A DNA stretch of 61,200 nt, from the NCBI GenBank assembly GCA_028285205.1, contig JANQQA010000111.1:1-61200 (forward strand), written 5' to 3'. A model generated the notes under the pieces. The model was not told the DNA's origin, did not search any database, and saw only the letters and a program-made list of their open reading frames with translations. The stretch's first letter is position 1; each line of letters opens with the position of its first letter. The DNA is from Bythopirellula sp. (GTDB lineage Bacteria > Planctomycetota > Planctomycetia > Pirellulales > Lacipirellulaceae). The translations under genes were made by a program, and so were the position numbers. Below are positions 58,213-61,200 of the stretch, piece by piece.

Positions 58213-59808
58213 TTAGCCGGCGTACATGCGATCTATTTCACGGCCGAAGTGGCGTGCAATCGTCTGACGTCGCAGGCTGAGTTTGGCGGTGAATTCACCG
58301 GCTTCGATTGAGAAATTCCTCGGCAGCAGCGCAAAACAACCGACTTGCTCTTCAGCACTTGCCGAAGCGAGCAAACGATCGATCTCGGCGCGAAACAGGT
58401 CGCGAACCTTGGGATGTGTGACCGCCCGTTTCTTGGACCAGACCCAGAGTTTGCGTGCGCGAATCTCCACCCGCAATGTGTCAGGATTGGGAACAATCAG
58501 AGCCCCCAAGCACTTCCGTCCGTCGCCGACGACACAGACGTGTTCGACCAGTCGCGACCCGCTGATGATGCCCTCCACACGCGCGGGTGACACATTCTTG
58601 CCGGTCGAGAGGACGATGATTTCCTTCTGCCGGCCAACGATTCGCAGGTGGCCGGCTTCGTCGAACTCGCCCAGGTCGCCGGTGTGAAGCCAGCCATCAA
58701 CGATCGTCTCGTCGGTGGCCGTTTGGTCGTTCCAGTAACCTTGCATCACGTTGGGACCGCGAACAAGAATTTCGCCGTCCGAGGAAATCTGCGCCTCGAC
58801 GTTCGGCAATGGCGGGCCAACGGTTCCTCGGCGGTAGTCTCCAAATGCCGTTGCGGAGATTACCGGTGAAGATTCGGTGAGACCGTAACCAGCAAGAATT
58901 GGCAATCCCTGCTTTTCGAATACTTGCGCGACCTCGGGCGCGAGTGCCGCGCCGCCACAAAAACAGTACTTAAGCTTGCCGCCGAATAACTGCTGCAAGG
59001 TCCCCGGCGGCGCGTCACCGACCTGCTGGGCGATTTTCTGATAGAAGTACGGCACGCCGTTGATGACCGTCGGTTTGGCAAGCTGGCAGTCGCGCACGAT
59101 CGTGTCACGGCTTTCGGCCAGCACGAGTTTTGAGCCGCGATATAGCCAGCTGTAAAGGTCACAGGTGCGTGCGTAGATATGGCTCAGCGGCAGAAAGCAA
59201 AGTCGGGTCTCGTCGGCACTAGAACCGACTGCCTCGGTCACGGCGATCGCGTTGCTAACGAGATTTTCGTGCGTGAGCATCACGCCACGCGGTTGACCTG
59301 TCGTGCCGGAAGTAAACAGGAGCGTGGCAAGGTCGTCGCCCGTAACGCCGACCGATTCCAACTCGGAGTATGAAATAGGTGGTAAATCTAACGCCAAGCC
59401 CGACTGCGGTGTGAATACAACATCTTTCGCTTTTGCATTCTTAATTTGGGGAGAACCAGGGTGCGATCGTACGACCACTTTTGCATCCGCCAGTTCAAGC
59501 AGTTCCGTAGCCCTTGCTTCGGACAGCGTCGCGTGTAGAGGGACATGTGTCGCACCGAGGAGCATTGTCGCCAGGTCCTTAATGATCCAGTCGACTCCGT
59601 TTTGTGCCCACTGTGCGACTTGGTCACCCGCCTGAACTCCGTTGTGCCGCAGCACACGAGCACCGCGACGGATCAATTCATCGAGGGTGTTCCAAGTGCA
59701 CCAAGAAAGTTCCCCGTCACGGATCAGGCCGAGTGCGGCCTCATCGGGTTTTGATTCGACATTGGATCGCAGCAATTCAGGAATGGTGCGTGGAAGAGAA
59801 TCAGCCAT
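58213..59808 (-). CDS. AMP-dependent synthetase/long-chain acyl-CoA synthetase-like enzyme
   Basis: This is a 531-aa adenylate-forming ligase (carboxylate + ATP to acyl-AMP, then CoA thioester). Core motifs are the P-loop 'LLFTSGTTGQPRGVMLTHEN', 'GYGLTESSPVIS', 'GWLHTGDLGEFDE' and 'RIVGRQKEIIVLSTGKNVSPARVE'. The extreme C-terminal lysine segment reads 'GEFTAKLSLRRQTI', so the catalytic Lys sits in a TAKLS variant rather than the common TPTLK. Start chosen at 'MADSLPRTIPELL'; the frame is open 11 codons further to an ATG. It resembles fatty acid-activating (FadD-type) enzymes; the acyl substrate is unproven. Confidence 0.88.
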   Translation of the reverse strand: MADSLPRTIPELLRSNVESKPDEAALGLIRDGELSWCTWNTLDELIRRGARVLRHNGVQAGDQVAQWAQNGVDWIIKDLATMLLGATHVPLHATLSEARATELLELADAKVVVRSHPGSPQIKNAKAKDVVFTPQSGLALDLPPISYSELESVGVTGDDLATLLFTSGTTGQPRGVMLTHENLVSNAIAVTEAVGSSADETRLCFLPLSHIYARTCDLYSWLYRGSKLVLAESRDTIVRDCQLAKPTVINGVPYFYQKIAQQVGDAPPGTLQQLFGGKLKYCFCGGAALAPEVAQVFEKQGLPILAGYGLTESSPVISATAFGDYRRGTVGPPLPNVEAQISSDGEILVRGPNVMQGYWNDQTATDETIVDGWLHTGDLGEFDEAGHLRIVGRQKEIIVLSTGKNVSPARVEGIISGSRLVEHVCVVGDGRKCLGALIVPNPDTLRVEIRARKLWVWSKKRAVTHPKVRDLFRAEIDRLLASASAEEQVGCFALLPRNFSIEAGEFTAKLSLRRQTIARHFGREIDRMYAG

Positions 59809-59863
59809 AGGCCAATCATCGCGTTCGGTGTGCAAAACCACAAGCGTTTAGCCTGGCAGCCGG

Positions 59864-61200
59864 CTAGGCCCGTAGCTGGCCGCCCAGTTTTTGGCCGACC
59901 TGGGCCACGATCTTCTCGCGCACGCCGTCGGCCTGTTCGTTGGTGAGGGTGCCCTCAGCCGAGCGGAGTTGAATGCTGAACAGCAGGCTCTTTTTGCCCG
60001 CGCCGATTTTCTCTGCGTCGCGATAGGTTTCCTGGAAGGCGATGCTCTCCAGCAGATCGCCGCTTTCAGCGCGGACTATTGCTTCGACGTCGGACCAGAG
60101 AATTTGCTCATCGACCACCAGATTGAGGTCGCGCCCAACCGGAGGGTACGGCGAGAGTTTTTCAGCGCGGCGAATGGCCACCGACGCGTCTACGAGCACG
60201 TCTAGATTGATCTCTGCGACGGTCGTTGAACTGCGGAGTTCAAATTGTTCGAGTCCCTGCGGGCCGACTTCGCCCAGGTACCCCAGAACTTGATCGCCCA
60301 ATTTGAGCTCGCCACCTCGACCTGCCGCGAACAAATTGGCCTCCCAGGGCACGACTGCGAGCTTTGCGCCGGGTGCGATGGTACTAACCAACAGCTCGAC
60401 CACGCCTTTGAGATCGGCGAAGGAACTGTCGCTGGTGATTCCGAGCATGCGGCGCTGGTCGGGAAGCTGGCCGGCGCGCGGCAGGTAGACATTGGCGATT
60501 TCGAATAGCTCGACGATCGTGTTCGAAAGCTTTTCGTTGGTGCGTCGCGAGAGCAGTAGGCTGGGAACCAACGTTTGGCGGAGGCAATCGGCTCGGCGCA
60601 ACACGGGTGTGCTGACGGTGAGCGGTTCCGCTGTCGTCCAAGGTTGAAACTTATCCACCTGTTCGGGTTCGACGGCACTGATGGTCATTGCTTCGTGAAA
60701 ACCGGTTCCGACCATCACGTCGCAGACCTGCTCCAGCACGCGGTCTTCGCGGCTCCGCGTCGAGGCGACCATCTTCACGCCTGCGTCTTCCGGGATCTTG
60801 TCGTAACCGTAGATCCGTGCGACCTCTTCGATCAGATCGATCTCGCGCGTCAGATCAGCCCGCCAGCTGGGTGGAATCACCTTGATGCAGTGATCGCAGG
60901 TGTGGGTCTCTTCACAGCCTAGATCTGTGAGAATGTTGCCAACCGTTTCCGGGGGTATGTCGATGCCGAGAACCCGAGGCACTTGAGGAAAGCGAAGCTT
61001 GATCTCTGCGCACGTTCGATCGGGATTGCCGACATCGATGACGCCTTCGCACAGCTGGCCGCCAGCGAGCTGCAAAATTAGCTCGCAACAGCGGCGGCTG
61101 GCCCAGTCGATGCCCTCCGGATCGACGCCCCGTTCGAACCGATAAGACGAGGGGCTGTGCAAGTTGTGTCGGCGGGCCGTGTTGCGAACCGACAGCGGTG
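59864..61200 (-). CDS. pheT: Phenylalanine--tRNA ligase beta subunit (N-terminal part beyond window)
   Basis: The frame is open to the window edge at 61200, so the 5' part of the gene is missing; about 445 C-terminal residues are seen. The visible part begins in the B3/4 region ('ARRHNLHSPSSYRFERGVDP'), followed by the B5 domain ('PRVLGIDIPPETVGNILTDLGC', about residues 80-125 of the visible part), the catalytic-like core ('DLIEEVARIYGYDKIPED', 'RRADCLRQTLVPSLL'), and a C-terminal ferredoxin-fold anticodon-binding domain ('KLSPYPPVGRDLNLVVDEQI', ending 'GQKLGGQLRA'). It supports aminoacylation of tRNA-Phe with PheS. The apparent TTG start at 61162 is internal. Confidence 0.95.
   Translation of the reverse strand, partial: PLSVRNTARRHNLHSPSSYRFERGVDPEGIDWASRRCCELILQLAGGQLCEGVIDVGNPDRTCAEIKLRFPQVPRVLGIDIPPETVGNILTDLGCEETHTCDHCIKVIPPSWRADLTREIDLIEEVARIYGYDKIPEDAGVKMVASTRSREDRVLEQVCDVMVGTGFHEAMTISAVEPEQVDKFQPWTTAEPLTVSTPVLRRADCLRQTLVPSLLLSRRTNEKLSNTIVELFEIANVYLPRAGQLPDQRRMLGITSDSSFADLKGVVELLVSTIAPGAKLAVVPWEANLFAAGRGGELKLGDQVLGYLGEVGPQGLEQFELRSSTTVAEINLDVLVDASVAIRRAEKLSPYPPVGRDLNLVVDEQILWSDVEAIVRAESGDLLESIAFQETYRDAEKIGAGKKSLLFSIQLRSAEGTLTNEQADGVREKIVAQVGQKLGGQLRA

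Overview
The window reads as a planctomycete chromosome segment, most likely from the Pirellulales. The evidence is a set of planctomycete-typical families. Three giant surface proteins carry an N-terminal LE-x-R-x-L/M-L/S-A export motif and dockerin-like Ca-binding repeats (here 'DFLAWQRG' type). There is also a BBP7-type outer-membrane barrel, a DUF1559 pilin-like protein, a PEP-CTERM/dockerin protein, a Tat-dependent Gfo/Idh/MocA oxidoreductase, small membrane proteins with a 'RFSLRSLL' segment, and many lone genes with long intergenic spaces. No transposase, integrase, phage gene, CRISPR array or rRNA was seen. Assignment below order level is not possible from the sequence alone.

Layout. 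1-17.9 kb: a surface-protein island. It holds a truncated beta-helix giant protein (-), a second giant protein with a zincin metalloprotease domain, beta-helix modules and a LamG domain (-), a BBP7 barrel (-), and a subtilisin-like protease with P-domain, SdrD-like and dockerin modules (+), closed by a bidirectional terminator. 17.9-23 kb: housekeeping genes, namely a cold-shock protein, a possible unannotated 36-aa protein, hisE-hisG, miaA, moaC coupled to a polyprenyl diphosphate synthase, and a DUF2007-like membrane protein. 23-29 kb: a membrane-anchored squalene-cyclase-fold protein followed 14 nt later by a patatin lipase, a flavodoxin-family reductase, and a PEP-CTERM protein. 29-35.3 kb: an HTH-receiver regulator flanked by heptamer repeats, a 1.5-kb nearly gene-free stretch, an orphan 370-aa protein, a FliL-like membrane protein, a VOC protein, a double-GYF protein and a secreted orphan.

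35.3-46.1 kb: signalling. A DUF1559 pilin-like protein is divergent from a membrane histidine kinase that overlaps an NtrC-type sigma-54 activator. After two small secreted proteins comes a cytoplasmic hybrid kinase (PAS-PAS-HisKA-HATPase-REC-REC-HPt) 44 nt upstream of an unusual receiver-Ser/Thr-kinase fusion, then tRNA-Gly(CCC). 46.2-49 kb: a Tat-exported Gfo/Idh/MocA protein, a membrane LRR-like protein, and a spacer holding an inverted-repeat element and a strong minus-strand terminator with no upstream ORF (candidate small RNA). 49.2-56.4 kb: a same-strand run of ABC ATPase, FtsX-type permease, CPFC/HEAT-like membrane protein, DUF4190-DUF3299 protein, DUF3299 lipoprotein and a PQQ-type beta-propeller. 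56.4-61.2 kb: a coiled-coil protein, an acyl-CoA-synthetase-like enzyme and the 3' part of pheT.

The most promising candidates for something undescribed are the five-gene ABC/DUF3299 envelope module at 49.2-54.8 kb, with a perfect 9-bp inverted repeat ahead of it, and the phosphorelay whose output appears to be a eukaryotic-type Ser/Thr kinase at 41.6-45.8 kb. All functions are inferred from sequence reading without database searches.
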